Notes: generated by a model not told the origin, from the sequence alone. DNA of 64,000 bases from an uncultured Lachnospiraceae bacterium (GCA_959022495.1 CAUEYX010000009.1:1-64000), one strand, 5' to 3'. Positions 8,368-16,958 are shown, numbered from the stretch's first letter. Numbers and translations: made by a program.

Positions 8368-9299
8368 TGTTGAAGAAAAAGTACAGAGTCTATATCACCG
8401 CTGCGGCGTTATATGCCGCAGTGTCTTTATCCGCCTGCAGTATATTTGGGGAGAGCCGGACGGCAAGCAGCGGACAGGCGGCAGATCCTTTTGTACAGGC
8501 TGCTGCTGATACAATCGCGGATGTACCGGAATACGATGGCGTACCGTATGTAGAGATCAATAACAATGAGCCGGAGTTTACAAAGGCGGAGCTGACTACG
8601 GAGTCCTATGAGGAGTACAGTGAGCTGGATGCCCTTGGAAGGTGCGGCGAGGCAGAGGCGTGTATCGGCGTGGATCTGATGCCGGATGAAGAGCGGGGAG
8701 ATATCAGTGAGGTGAAGCCCACCGGATGGGAGAATAAAGAATATGATATTGTGGACGGTGGGTATGTGTATAATCGGTGTCATTTAATCGGCTTCCAGCT
8801 GTCCGGTGAAAATGCGAATGAAGAGAATTTGATCACCGGGACAAGATACATGAATACAGAAGGAATGCTGCCATTTGAAAATATGGTGGCAGAGTATGTT
8901 AGGGAGACTGACAATCATGTGATGTACAGAGTGACGCCGGTGTTTGATGGCAGCAATCTGGTGGCGTCGGGAGTGCAGATGGAGGCAGAATCCGTGGAGG
9001 ACGGCGGCGCAGGGATCTGTTTTAATATTTATGTCTATAATGTGCAGCCTGCGATTATCATCGACTATTCTACAGGCGATAATTGGAAGGCTGCTGACGC
9101 AGAGGTTGAAGGCGCGGACAGCGGGAGCGAAAAGAAAGAAACAGAGGAGTATATCTTGAATGAAAATTCCCATAAATTCCATAAGCCGGACTGCTCCGGA
9201 GTAAAAGACATCAAAGATAAGAACCGCAGAGAATATACTGGGAGCAGAGAGGAACTGATCAGAGAAGGTTACGACCCCTGCGGAAGATGCAACCCTTAA
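8367..9299 (+). CDS. Lipoprotein DNA/RNA non-specific endonuclease
   Basis: 310 aa. The N-terminus is a lipoprotein signal peptide with lipobox LSAC (Cys near residue 24). The central domain has YNRCHLIGFQLSG followed by NLITGTRYMNTEGM, the pattern of the beta-beta-alpha metal nuclease family of secreted nucleases such as EndA and NucA, with the His as catalytic base. The last ~45 residues contain HKFHKPDCSG and DPCGRC, a Cys/His motif like the small C-terminal metal-binding modules often appended to these enzymes. It should be anchored outside the membrane and degrade extracellular DNA. It is translationally coupled to the preceding micro-ORF. Confidence 0.85.
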   Translation: MLKKKYRVYITAAALYAAVSLSACSIFGESRTASSGQAADPFVQAAADTIADVPEYDGVPYVEINNNEPEFTKAELTTESYEEYSELDALGRCGEAEACIGVDLMPDEERGDISEVKPTGWENKEYDIVDGGYVYNRCHLIGFQLSGENANEENLITGTRYMNTEGMLPFENMVAEYVRETDNHVMYRVTPVFDGSNLVASGVQMEAESVEDGGAGICFNIYVYNVQPAIIIDYSTGDNWKAADAEVEGADSGSEKKETEEYILNENSHKFHKPDCSGVKDIKDKNRREYTGSREELIREGYDPCGRCNP

Positions 9300-9316
9300 A
9301 GGGTGCATTTTCCGAA
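9287..9316 (+). terminator. Terminator overlapping the nuclease stop codon
   Basis: ATGCA-CCCTT pairs with AAGGG-TGCAT with one bulged A, and TTTTCC follows. The stem includes the last codons and stop of the nuclease gene. Confidence 0.5.
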
Positions 9317-9395
9317 AAGATGCAGGTTATATTAATTTGACTGATTCGATAAAAAACTTTTCACTTCAGCTTCGGTAAGTTTTGACAAAAAAATC

Positions 9396-9424
9396 TTGAC
9401 AAATCTATTGTTCCAAAGTATACT
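9396..9424 (+). promoter_or_regulatory. Promoter of tRNA-Trp
   Basis: Consensus TTGACA (9396-9401) and TATACT (9419-9424) with a 17-bp spacer, 34 bp before the tRNA. The strong consensus is as expected for a stable RNA gene. Confidence 0.7.
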
Positions 9425-9457
9425 AAACAAGTGGTCTGTGAGAGCAGGTTACGATAC

Positions 9458-9528
9458 AGGGGATTGGTCAAATGGTATGATAGGGGTCTCCAAAACCTTT
9501 GGTGGGAGTTCGATTCTCTCATCCCCTG
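9458..9528 (+). tRNA. tRNA-Trp (anticodon CCA)
   Basis: A 71-nt cloverleaf. The acceptor stem AGGGGAT/ATCCCCT has seven perfect pairs, with discriminator G at 9528. The D arm is weak (three pairs with one G-U). The anticodon stem GGGGT/ACCTT has two G-U pairs around loop CTCCAAA, with anticodon CCA at 9490-9492. The T arm GGGAG/CTCTC encloses TTCGATT. CCA is not encoded. The weak D and anticodon stems suggest a divergent copy. It stands alone, with its own promoter and terminator, and borders an AT-rich segment. Confidence 0.88.
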
Positions 9529-9541
9529 CTTTAAGATGAGT

Positions 9542-9576
9542 CGGAAGCCTTGAGTTTTCAAGGACTCCGGCGTTTT
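9542..9576 (+). terminator. Terminator of tRNA-Trp
   Basis: CCTTGA/TCAAGG stem around GTTT, extended by CGGA/TCCG across a small internal loop, followed by GCGTTTTT. Confidence 0.7.
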
Positions 9577-9640
9577 TCATTTTCAATCTTCTTTTTGGTA
9601 TTTTTTGAAAGTTGTGAATAACCTAAAATAGGAGTAAAAT

Positions 9641-10009
9641 ATGGACAGTATATCTACTGCGAATGGTATTATATGGATTGCTATTTTGATTATGGGTATA
9701 TATGTTTTTCCTATCGTATTTACATTTTTAATGTGGTCACATAATAAAAAAGTATTTTTTGCATCGTATATTATACATACTTTATTAGTGGCAATTATTC
9801 TCTTTATTAATATACAGTCGCTTTTCTTTTCTAGTGCATATGAAGCCAATCTGGTGGAATTTCTACCTATAGGAAAGATATTTACTATAGTGGGATTTAT
9901 ATTACTTGTAGGAAGTATAATACTTCGCTTTAAAAACAATAGATTGTGCAAATTATTGAATACTTTTTCAATGATAATAGGTTTAGTAGTATTCATGTGC
10001 TATTTGTAA
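9641..10009 (+). CDS. Small AT-rich integral membrane protein, unknown function
   Basis: 122 aa, with about four hydrophobic helices (roughly residues 8-30, 38-60, 75-95, 103-121) joined by very short loops. ATG at 9641 has TAGGAG 6 nt upstream. Codon use is strikingly AT-rich (many ATA, TTA, AAA) compared with both flanks. That, and its place just behind a tRNA gene, suggests acquisition by transfer. No family recognised. Confidence 0.65.
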   Translation: MDSISTANGIIWIAILIMGIYVFPIVFTFLMWSHNKKVFFASYIIHTLLVAIILFINIQSLFFSSAYEANLVEFLPIGKIFTIVGFILLVGSIILRFKNNRLCKLLNTFSMIIGLVVFMCYL

Positions 10010-10315
10010 AATTGTCCGACAAAATCCATATCGTTTAATTTGTTCTGTACTTCCTCACTCCAATTTCCTTGTTTCAGTAGATTTGATAACGGAGTATCAA
10101 ACACATCTTCAATCTGCTTTCGGGTAAAAGTATAGCTATCGCCGGAAAAGGCTCGTATATAATGACGGCTCCTTTAGCTCGTACTCGTTGCTGCTGTTTA
10201 AAGATACAGCTTTCATAATTTCGTAGCCATAATTGTCGCCATTTTTCAGTATTTTAAGGATAATGGTGTCAATATGGCCGCGAATTAGATCGCTGTTAAT
10301 ATTCTGTTCCGGCAT
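10003..10315 (-). pseudogene. Broken PadR-family regulator with an unidentified trailing fragment
   Basis: Starting at 10315 with GGAGGTG ahead of the ATG, the frame reads a PadR winged-helix N-terminus: a helix with LIRGHIDTIILKIL, then NGDNYGYEIMK and EPSLYTSL, motifs diagnostic of PadR. It stops at 10136 after about 60 residues, before the recognition wing is complete. In a neighbouring frame, about 45 further codons follow (beginning near GDSYTFTRKQIEDV, ending FVGQFYK at 10003) that do not resemble the rest of a PadR protein. This looks like a deletion fusion of two decayed genes. PadR proteins usually repress a neighbouring membrane or transporter gene; the membrane protein at 9641 is a candidate former partner. 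Confidence 0.65.
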
Positions 10316-10471
10316 TTGCTTCACCTCCATATTTATTATGGATGAAATTACTATGTGTGTCAATATACTATTTCATAAATAAAGAAATGTGGTTTTCTTG
10401 ACGATCGACCATGGACAGAGCCCGGAGGACCGAAGCGGGAATTTCAGGGCAGACAATTTCAGAGGCTGTCC

Positions 10472-10500
10472 TTGCCTCTCCTGGCGGGTCCTGATATAAT
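10472..10500 (+). promoter_or_regulatory. Promoter of the DegV gene
   Basis: TTGCCT (10472-10477) and a perfect TATAAT (10495-10500) with a 17-bp spacer, 62 bp before the DegV start. Confidence 0.65.
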
Positions 10501-10561
10501 AGTATTCGATGCGGCAGCAGTTGTCCGATTCAAAAGAAGCGATCATGCCAGGAGGAAGATT

Positions 10562-11431
10562 ATGACAAATTATGTGATTACCACGGATTCTAATTCAGAC
10601 GTACGTCCGGAATTCATTAAAGAGAACAAACTTACGGTCATCCCGCAGTATTACGCGTTCGGTGATACTGTCTATGGGGACGAGCTGAACATGGAACCCC
10701 ATGAGTTTTATGAGACAATGAGAAATGGAGAACTGCCGAAATCAATGGCGAACAATCCGGCAGTAATCCGGGAAAGGTTTGAGAAGATCTTAAAAGAAGG
10801 GAAAGATATTCTCCATATTGCGTTTTCCAGCGCTTTGAGCGGCAGCTGCGGCAATGTTGTGATGACAGCGAATGAGCTTATGGAGGATTACACGGAGAGG
10901 AGAATCGTTGTCTTTGACTCTCTGAATGCTTCTCTCGGTGAGGGGGTATCCGTCTACCGGGCGGTGGAGCTTTGGAAAGAGGGAAGGACCTTGGACGAGG
11001 TTTTCAGCGTGCTGATGGAAGAAAGAGAACATGTCAATGTCTCATTTACGGTCAATGACTTAAATCATCTCCAGAGAGGCGGCAGAGTCTCCAAGACTAC
11101 GGCTGTGGTGGGAAGTCTTGTGAATATTAAGCCCATCCTGACAGTGACAGCTTCCGGAGAGCTTAAGTCGGACGGAACGGTGCGTGGAAGAAAGAAATCT
11201 TTGAAGACATTGGTGAACCGGATGGAGGCAGCGATGGACTTGGAGCATTATGGAAAAGAGCGAATGGTCTGTGTGCTTCATGGGGATTGTTATGAGGAAG
11301 CCCGGAGTGTAGCGGATATGGTGAAAGAGCTGGGATTTACCAATGTGATCATCAATGATGTAAGCCCGAGTATCGGGACACATGCGGGTCCGGGAGTTGT
11401 TGGGCTTGTGTCTTATGGGAAAAAACGATAA
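10562..11431 (+). CDS. DegV family fatty-acid-binding protein
   Basis: 289 aa, normal DegV length. The N-terminus VITTDSNSDVRPE and the SMANNPAVIRERF segment, followed by AFSSALSGSCGN, are the DegV signature that clamps the fatty acid head group, and near the C-terminus the conserved SIGTHAGPGVVG is present. Known members bind acyl chains and some (FakB) feed fatty acids to the FakA kinase; no fakA is visible here. The ATG at 10562 has AGGAGG 6 nt upstream; an upstream in-frame start falls inside the promoter. Monocistronic, between its own promoter and terminator. Confidence 0.9.
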   Translation: MTNYVITTDSNSDVRPEFIKENKLTVIPQYYAFGDTVYGDELNMEPHEFYETMRNGELPKSMANNPAVIRERFEKILKEGKDILHIAFSSALSGSCGNVVMTANELMEDYTERRIVVFDSLNASLGEGVSVYRAVELWKEGRTLDEVFSVLMEEREHVNVSFTVNDLNHLQRGGRVSKTTAVVGSLVNIKPILTVTASGELKSDGTVRGRKKSLKTLVNRMEAAMDLEHYGKERMVCVLHGDCYEEARSVADMVKELGFTNVIINDVSPSIGTHAGPGVVGLVSYGKKR

Positions 11432-11451
11432 AATAACAGGTATAGTTAAGA

Positions 11452-11487
11452 GAGGGACGCGGTCAGGGATGAACCGCGTCTCTTTTC
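11452..11487 (+). terminator. Terminator of the DegV gene
   Basis: GACGCGG pairs with CCGCGTC, extended by GAG/CTC with a bulge, and TCTTTTC follows. Confidence 0.65.
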
Positions 11488-11548
11488 GCAAAAGCGCGAA
11501 TTTACGGGGATTCTACTCTGCGTAGACCCGGCTCCGACGATCCGTGTA

Positions 11549-11576
11549 TTGCAAAATTCGATGTTTTTGTTAAGAT
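11549..11576 (+). promoter_or_regulatory. Promoter of the XRE/RCC1 gene pair
   Basis: TTGCAA (11549-11554) and TAAGAT (11571-11576) with a 16-bp spacer, 102 bp before the start codon. Confidence 0.5.
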
Positions 11577-11678
11577 GGATTCAGCTGAACAGCAAGGCTG
11601 AATGCGAGAAAGAACAGGACAGAAGGAGAAAGGCCGAGAAACCTTTTTCGGAGTGGCAGCAGGAAGGGAGACAGCAGA

Positions 11679-13403
11679 ATGGAGAACAGGGAGAATAAAA
11701 CAGGGCAGTTTATAGCAAAGCGGCGGAAAGCAGTCGGACTCACGCAGAAAGAGCTGGCGGACCGCCTTGGAGTGACCAATAAGGCGGTATCGAAATGGGA
11801 AACCGGTGGAGGGATGCCGGATGTCAGTGTCTTACAGGAGCTGGCCAGAATCCTGGAAGTGAGTGTGGATGAGCTGCTAAAAGGTATAAAGCTGGATGAG
11901 GAAGCGCCAGAAAGAGGGGGCGGAGGAGAAAAATCGGACGGTCAGGAGCGCCTGCCGGGCAGAAACGGGCGAAAAGCAGGGCATGGCCGTCAAAAACAGA
12001 AAAAAACCGCAGCTGTTCTGAGCCGGAGGATCTTTGCGGCAGTCCTCTTTCTTCCCCTGCTTCTGACAGTGTGTATGCACGCGGCGTATTTCTATGTGAG
12101 AAGGAGAAGCCCGATCGAGTATATAATTGACTGGCTTCCATACATGTTCTTCGGGGGCAGCGTCCTGCTGGCGGGATTGGGACTGTTCCTGCTGCTGAGG
12201 AATAAGAGGCAGCGGCTCTTTTGTCTGGCTGTGTCAGGCGGCATATGTATTCTTTTCTTTGTGGCCGGAATATACACATCTGTACAGCCAAACGCCAGGA
12301 AGAACGTGCTGAGTATTTCTCCGGACGGGCATATGATGGTCCTGAAATATGAGAAAAGTACGGGGAAGGTGACTACATATCAGAATCAAGTCCTCTGGTT
12401 CGCGAGGATGTCGGACACATTTCCCTACACAGCCCAGGAAGATATGAAGCTTCAGTGGCTGGCAGATGACGCCTGCGCGGTGACATACCAGTCTCCGGAT
12501 GACGGGCAGGTCCACCAGTATGTCATGACCTATGGGGACAGAGGGAATGGGATTACGACGTATTATGTCTACAATGTCATCCAGGGAGGCTGGAGTGTGG
12601 AAGGAAAAAACACTGCGGGCTGGGGACTGAAAACCGGCCCGGAAGGCATCACGGTCGTGTCTCCGTCCGAAGGGGAGCAGACATATCAAGCTGACGACTG
12701 CGTACAGTTTGGGACGCTGGCGATCGCCCTGTGTGAAAACGGACTTCCCCAGTGGACGCTCGTGCTCACGGACGATTGCGTGGTGGGGGATGATACAGAT
12801 ATGGTGGAATCAGGCACAGTGGCTCTATGCAGGGTGACAATGGAGAAATCCGCGCCGGTGTCCTTCACCCGCACCAGCCTTCCGGATGGAGCGGATATGG
12901 AATTGGAGGAAGTCTTATCGAAAGAAGAGAGAGGGGAAGAACTGCGCGATACCATGAAGGAAATTCTAAAGGATGATCCAACGCTCAGCCAGTTTGAGTC
13001 TGACAGCTATGGAGGGATAAAAGTAGTGACAGACGAGGAAGATATTTTCTGGATCGTGCGCTGTGCCATGGAGGAGAGACAGAAACTTTTGGCGGTAAAC
13101 GGTGTGGATGTGGACTGCCGGATTATTCATATGGAGCTTACAGCAGGGGACGGTTATGACTGTGTGGTTAAGGTGAATACATGGGATACCTATGCCAGCG
13201 CTTCAGGAACAGGGGAGAGCTCCCAGGCGGAGATGGAGACGACTTACCGCGTGATGAAGGGGGAAGGAGCATATCTTGTGGTGCCTGTTGGATATGGTAC
13301 AGATCCCGCTGTGGGGCTGGATGCGCCGGCCATGAGTATGGAGCGGGATACAGCGGATGATGAGAATTATCATTTTTTTGTACCGGGAGAAGAACGTGAC
13401 TAA
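11679..13403 (+). CDS. XRE-family DNA-binding protein fused to a membrane-anchored domain
   Basis: 574 aa. Residues 10-65 form an XRE helix-turn-helix (LTQKELADRLGVTNKAVSKWETGGGMP). A basic linker (about 75-110) leads to three hydrophobic helices (about 112-135, 147-170, 180-200), after which a ~370-residue acidic domain should face outside. The layout suggests a one-component membrane sensor that carries its DNA-binding head inside and a sensor outside. The C-terminal domain is not recognised. The next gene starts 24 bp after its stop with its own strong ribosome binding site, so the two are one operon and may interact. Confidence 0.75.
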   Translation: MENRENKTGQFIAKRRKAVGLTQKELADRLGVTNKAVSKWETGGGMPDVSVLQELARILEVSVDELLKGIKLDEEAPERGGGGEKSDGQERLPGRNGRKAGHGRQKQKKTAAVLSRRIFAAVLFLPLLLTVCMHAAYFYVRRRSPIEYIIDWLPYMFFGGSVLLAGLGLFLLLRNKRQRLFCLAVSGGICILFFVAGIYTSVQPNARKNVLSISPDGHMMVLKYEKSTGKVTTYQNQVLWFARMSDTFPYTAQEDMKLQWLADDACAVTYQSPDDGQVHQYVMTYGDRGNGITTYYVYNVIQGGWSVEGKNTAGWGLKTGPEGITVVSPSEGEQTYQADDCVQFGTLAIALCENGLPQWTLVLTDDCVVGDDTDMVESGTVALCRVTMEKSAPVSFTRTSLPDGADMELEEVLSKEERGEELRDTMKEILKDDPTLSQFESDSYGGIKVVTDEEDIFWIVRCAMEERQKLLAVNGVDVDCRIIHMELTAGDGYDCVVKVNTWDTYASASGTGESSQAEMETTYRVMKGEGAYLVVPVGYGTDPAVGLDAPAMSMERDTADDENYHFFVPGEERD

Positions 13404-13427
13404 GGATCTGGAAAGGAGGGAAAAGAT

Positions 13428-15578
13428 ATGCAGAAGCTGCAGGCGGGGATGTATCAGCAGGAGGAGAACGGACAGAAGTGTTCCGAGGACGGGGAGGGAC
13501 CGGACTTCATCTGTGACCCGGTTCCGTACAATCACAGGAAATATTATGACAGGCGCAGGGGGAAATATTGTGTGGCAGCGGCAGTGTCTGCGGCAGTGCT
13601 GGTCTTTGGCTGGTCTTTTTTGAGCGGCACGACAATACTGCTGGCGATGTTCATTTACTTCCTTCCGCTTTTCGGCATGGTAATGTGGCATGCTTATCTG
13701 ACGAAAAGAACATATGGAAAGAAGATAGACGAGTACGCAGAACATTGGTTTGCAGGAACTTTTACACCGGATTTCCTGATGACAGAGGATCGGGCAGGCG
13801 GACGGAAAATTTATTATTATAATGATATCACTTCCGTGGAGGAGACAGCTGAAAGCTATCACATCACAGGGGCCATGGAGCCGCTGGTTATCCCCAAAAT
13901 GTATCTCACCAGGGACGCCGTGCGTTCTGTAAGGCATCATCTGATGAGGCACTGCAAAGAGCGCTATGAACAGAACTTTGTGGAAGAAGAGGAAGGCTTT
14001 CAGGTTGTGATCTCCCCGGACGCAGGCGCAGTACACAGGGATGGAGAGAAGGAATATATCAGATCTGTGTGCGGGAAATATCGGTTTTATTATACAGAAG
14101 CCAGAATATGGGTAATCGGAGTATGCCTGTTATATCTGATCCGGACAGCTGTCATGGATGATACGCCTGTTTCTGTAATCGCGCGGACAGGTCTGGTCCT
14201 GATCCTTGTTCTGCTATGCGGATTGCGGGGAATGCTGGTTCTCGCGGCAAAGTGGAATCTAAAAAAGAGCGCAAAGCGCAGGCGCGCCGGAATTCCCACG
14301 GTTCTTAAGGTTGAGAAGAGAGGTGCCTTTTTCAGCAGCGGCGGTAAACCCCAGGGGAAGAGATCGGGCTGGATATTGTGGCAGGAGATCAAGGAAATCT
14401 GTGAAGGAAAAACCTTTCTTCAAATTGGACCGCTCTATCTTGATAAAAAATCGGTTTCGGAAGAACAAATGGGCCAGATCCGTGCTCTCTGTCAGAAATA
14501 TGCAGGCAGGAAGTATCATTTTATCGATGTGGAACCGCAGGGATTTTGGGAAATATTCAAAGTCTTTCTTCCGCTTTTGTCTTTTGCGGTGTTTGTGACA
14601 GCGACAGCTGTCTGGCAGAGTGGATGGGAGATCGGGGGACAAGACAGCGGCAGGATGGAGAAATTTTATGAAAAGCAGGTGGAAGAGAACAATGCGGAGC
14701 GCAGCAATGGCGCTGCTGTAAAGGAACAGGGGAGCAGGCAGCCGGTGTATGTCCTGACTCCGGATAAGTCTTCTCTTCGTCTCACGGCATCGTCTGTTCA
14801 GATAAGTGACTGCTATTCCCGGAACGAGACAAATGAGACGAGCCGGTTTTACATTGACTCAGACGGGACATTGTACGGTGCTTCAGCCAACAGCTATGGA
14901 GAGCTGGGGCTGGGCAATACGGAGAGTTATCTTACAGCGAAAGGATTCTACCGCGAAATGGAAATTGCCGGACATATTAAGCACGTCTCCCTCGGAAAAG
15001 AATTTGTGGTTTATCTGACGGAGAATGGGGAGCTTCTGGGGGCTGGAAATCTTCCGGCAGCGGGAAACTCAAGCGTGCCGGTGGAACTGATGGGCGATGT
15101 ACAGTACGCAAAATGCAGCGACTATGGGATCATTATCCTGAAAGAGGATGGGAGTGTCTGGTGTGCCGGCATGATCTATGATGAAGGCGGAAATGTGATC
15201 CGGGAATACAGCGGATTTGAGATTGTGATGGAACATGCGGTTTTTGCCACAGCCGGAGCCCGGACAATGGCAGTAATCCAGAGTGACAATTCGCTTTGGA
15301 TGTGGGGCGATAACGGAGAACAGCAGTGTGGAGTGAATGTTCACGTGGCGGAGACGTTCGCAGATCCGGTGCATGTGAGGGATGGTGTGCAGATGGTCTG
15401 GGCAGACCGGCTGTCATTCTCATCAGCCCGGGAATACCAGGGATATCTGGCGGAGGAAAAAGATCCATACGTTTCAGACCGGACCTATATCAAAGAGGAG
15501 GATGGCGAAGTCTATGCCTGTGGAGATGGGCTTTCGGGGGAAAGCGCCTTTGTGAAAGTCATGGTTACAGAGAGATGA
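13428..15578 (+). CDS. Membrane protein with YcxB-like region and extracytoplasmic RCC1-type repeats
   Basis: 716 aa. Two adjacent hydrophobic helices (about residues 45-85) precede a domain with a YcxB-like feel (YYYNDITSVEETAESYHI). A second pair of helices (about 225-270), a basic segment and a last helix at about 380-402 follow. The last ~300 residues hold repeats of the RCC1 beta-propeller type: LYGASANSYGELGLGN near residue 480, LGAGNLPAAGNSSVP, WCAGMIYDEG and MWGDNGEQQCGV near 625. Bacterial RCC1 domains are protein-interaction propellers. AAAGGAGGG precedes the ATG. The cellular role is unknown; pairing with a membrane XRE protein suggests a sensing complex. Confidence 0.7.
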   Translation: MQKLQAGMYQQEENGQKCSEDGEGPDFICDPVPYNHRKYYDRRRGKYCVAAAVSAAVLVFGWSFLSGTTILLAMFIYFLPLFGMVMWHAYLTKRTYGKKIDEYAEHWFAGTFTPDFLMTEDRAGGRKIYYYNDITSVEETAESYHITGAMEPLVIPKMYLTRDAVRSVRHHLMRHCKERYEQNFVEEEEGFQVVISPDAGAVHRDGEKEYIRSVCGKYRFYYTEARIWVIGVCLLYLIRTAVMDDTPVSVIARTGLVLILVLLCGLRGMLVLAAKWNLKKSAKRRRAGIPTVLKVEKRGAFFSSGGKPQGKRSGWILWQEIKEICEGKTFLQIGPLYLDKKSVSEEQMGQIRALCQKYAGRKYHFIDVEPQGFWEIFKVFLPLLSFAVFVTATAVWQSGWEIGGQDSGRMEKFYEKQVEENNAERSNGAAVKEQGSRQPVYVLTPDKSSLRLTASSVQISDCYSRNETNETSRFYIDSDGTLYGASANSYGELGLGNTESYLTAKGFYREMEIAGHIKHVSLGKEFVVYLTENGELLGAGNLPAAGNSSVPVELMGDVQYAKCSDYGIIILKEDGSVWCAGMIYDEGGNVIREYSGFEIVMEHAVFATAGARTMAVIQSDNSLWMWGDNGEQQCGVNVHVAETFADPVHVRDGVQMVWADRLSFSSAREYQGYLAEEKDPYVSDRTYIKEEDGEVYACGDGLSGESAFVKVMVTER

Positions 15579-15636
15579 TCCGGACAGACGAAAGATAAGA
15601 GCAGAGAATCACGAAAGAGAAAATATTACAAAAGAA

Positions 15637-15682
15637 AAAGACGGCAGGACCAGGAAACAGTTCCATGAACCATGCCGTCTTT
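15637..15682 (-). terminator. Terminator between the RCC1 gene and dapA
   Basis: AAAGACGGCA and TGCCGTCTTT form a perfect 10-bp stem. On the minus strand the stem is followed by TTCTTTT, so it serves dapA; on the plus strand the tract is weaker (TTATATA). Confidence 0.7.
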
Positions 15683-15775
15683 ATATAAGTAAGCTGATTA
15701 TGCCCTGAACCTCTTTCAACAGAGAGCAGTATCAAAAAATGCGCTGCTATAGAAGATGCCGGACAGATCCTGCTT

Positions 15776-16660
15776 TTACAGGAGCCCGAAATCCTTCATG
15801 GCCTTTTCCAGCTGTTCCTTGTGGGCCGGCTCAATCTCAGTCAGAGGCGCTCTCAGCGGCCCGACCTCTCTGCCCATCAGGTTCATGGCAGCTTTTACGG
15901 GAATCGGGTTCACCTCGCAGAACAGCGCGTCGCACAGCGGAAGGGCGTCAAGCTGCATCTTACGGCTGCCTTCCACATCGCCGGAAAGATAGCGATAGAC
16001 CATGTCGTGCACATAAGTGGGCGCTATGTTTGAAAGTACGGAGATTACACCGATGCCGCCCAGCGACATAAGCGGTACAACCTGGTCGTCGTTGCCGGAA
16101 TATAAATCAATGTTCCCGTCGCAGAGATGCATGATCTGCGCGACAGCCCCGATATTGCCGGAGGCTTCTTTCACACCTGCGATATTATCCACTGTTTTCA
16201 CAAGATGCGCCAGTGTCTTCGGCTGGATATTGCATCCGGTACGGCTGGGCACATTGTACAGGATGGCAGGAATCTTAACCTCATTACAGATCTGTGTGTA
16301 ATGGGCGATGAGACCATTCTGTGTAGCTTTATTATAGTATGGCGTTACGAGAAGAAGTCCGTCAGCCCCGTCCTTCTCTGCCTCTTTTGAAAGCTCGATG
16401 GCAGTCCTTGTACAGTTGGAACCAGTTCCGGCGATGACCGGGATTCTGTGATTAACCCGCTCCACCGTAAAACGGATCGCTTCGCTGTGCTCGGCCTCAG
16501 TCATGGTGGCGGACTCTCCGGTTGTGCCGCAGATGATGATGGCATCCGTACCACCGGCGATCTGCTCCTCAAGTATCTCGTCAAGTTTATCATAATTGAT
16601 TTCCAGGTTTTCAGTCATCGGAGTAACGATCGCTACACCTGCACCCTTAAAAATTGCCAT
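15776..16660 (-). CDS. dapA: 4-hydroxy-tetrahydrodipicolinate synthase
   Basis: 294 aa, the family length. It condenses pyruvate with aspartate semialdehyde at the branch point to diaminopimelate and lysine. Schiff-base Lys164 lies in GVKEASGN, catalytic Tyr135 and Arg140 in LYNVPSRTG, Thr47/Thr48 in CGTTGES and Tyr109 in TPYYN, all matching the known active site. AGGAGG lies upstream of the ATG. A TTGACA/TATGAT promoter and an L-box riboswitch with terminator precede it, so its expression should drop when lysine is plentiful. Confidence 0.97.
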   Translation of the reverse strand: MAIFKGAGVAIVTPMTENLEINYDKLDEILEEQIAGGTDAIIICGTTGESATMTEAEHSEAIRFTVERVNHRIPVIAGTGSNCTRTAIELSKEAEKDGADGLLLVTPYYNKATQNGLIAHYTQICNEVKIPAILYNVPSRTGCNIQPKTLAHLVKTVDNIAGVKEASGNIGAVAQIMHLCDGNIDLYSGNDDQVVPLMSLGGIGVISVLSNIAPTYVHDMVYRYLSGDVEGSRKMQLDALPLCDALFCEVNPIPVKAAMNLMGREVGPLRAPLTEIEPAHKEQLEKAMKDFGLL

Positions 16661-16699
16661 TCTTTTTTCCTCCTCTTAATATGGATATAGTAAACATGA

Positions 16700-16724
16700 A
16701 AAGAAACGGCAAGATGTGCCGCCT
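16700..16724 (-). terminator. Riboswitch-controlled terminator before dapA
   Basis: On the minus strand GCGGCA-CATCT-TGCCG(T) is followed by TTTCTTTTC, about 40 nt before the dapA start and just downstream of the lysine aptamer. This is the expected expression platform: the terminator forms when lysine is bound. Confidence 0.65.
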
Positions 16725-16746
16725 CGAAATATACACCAAGTATACC

Positions 16747-16910
16747 AGATAGCTCTCCATCCTGCGATGACAGTCATGCCATTCTTCACGGCATGCCCAG
16801 GAACAAAGCTTCAGGCAGCTCTGCCCCTTCGGCATCTTTCCCTTTCTGATGAGTTCTTCTGTGCCTGACACATCCGTCATCCTACTAATGAAAAATGCGA
16901 CCTCTATCTC
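16747..16910 (-). promoter_or_regulatory. Lysine riboswitch (L-box) upstream of dapA
   Basis: Read on the minus strand, the segment begins GATAGAGGTCGCA and ends GGAGAGCTATC, giving the P1 stem (GATAG/CTATC). Between them lie GAAGGGGCAGAGCTGCC, GGGCATGCCGTGAAGAATGGCATGAC and the highly conserved ACTGTCATCGCAGGATGGAGAGC end. The 5' GAGGTCGC, the AGCTGCC-type arm and the 3' ATGGAGAGCTATCT are hallmarks of the lysine aptamer. It lies between a consensus promoter and a terminator ahead of dapA. Recognition is by eye; a covariance-model search would settle it. Confidence 0.85.
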
Positions 16911-16929
16911 CGTTTCTATATTTAAAAAA

Positions 16930-16958
16930 ATCATAACACCGGCAGGAGATACTGTCAA
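16930..16958 (-). promoter_or_regulatory. Promoter of the L-box/dapA transcript
   Basis: On the minus strand TTGACA (16958-16953) and TATGAT (16935-16930) with a 17-bp spacer, about 20 bp before the riboswitch. Confidence 0.8.
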
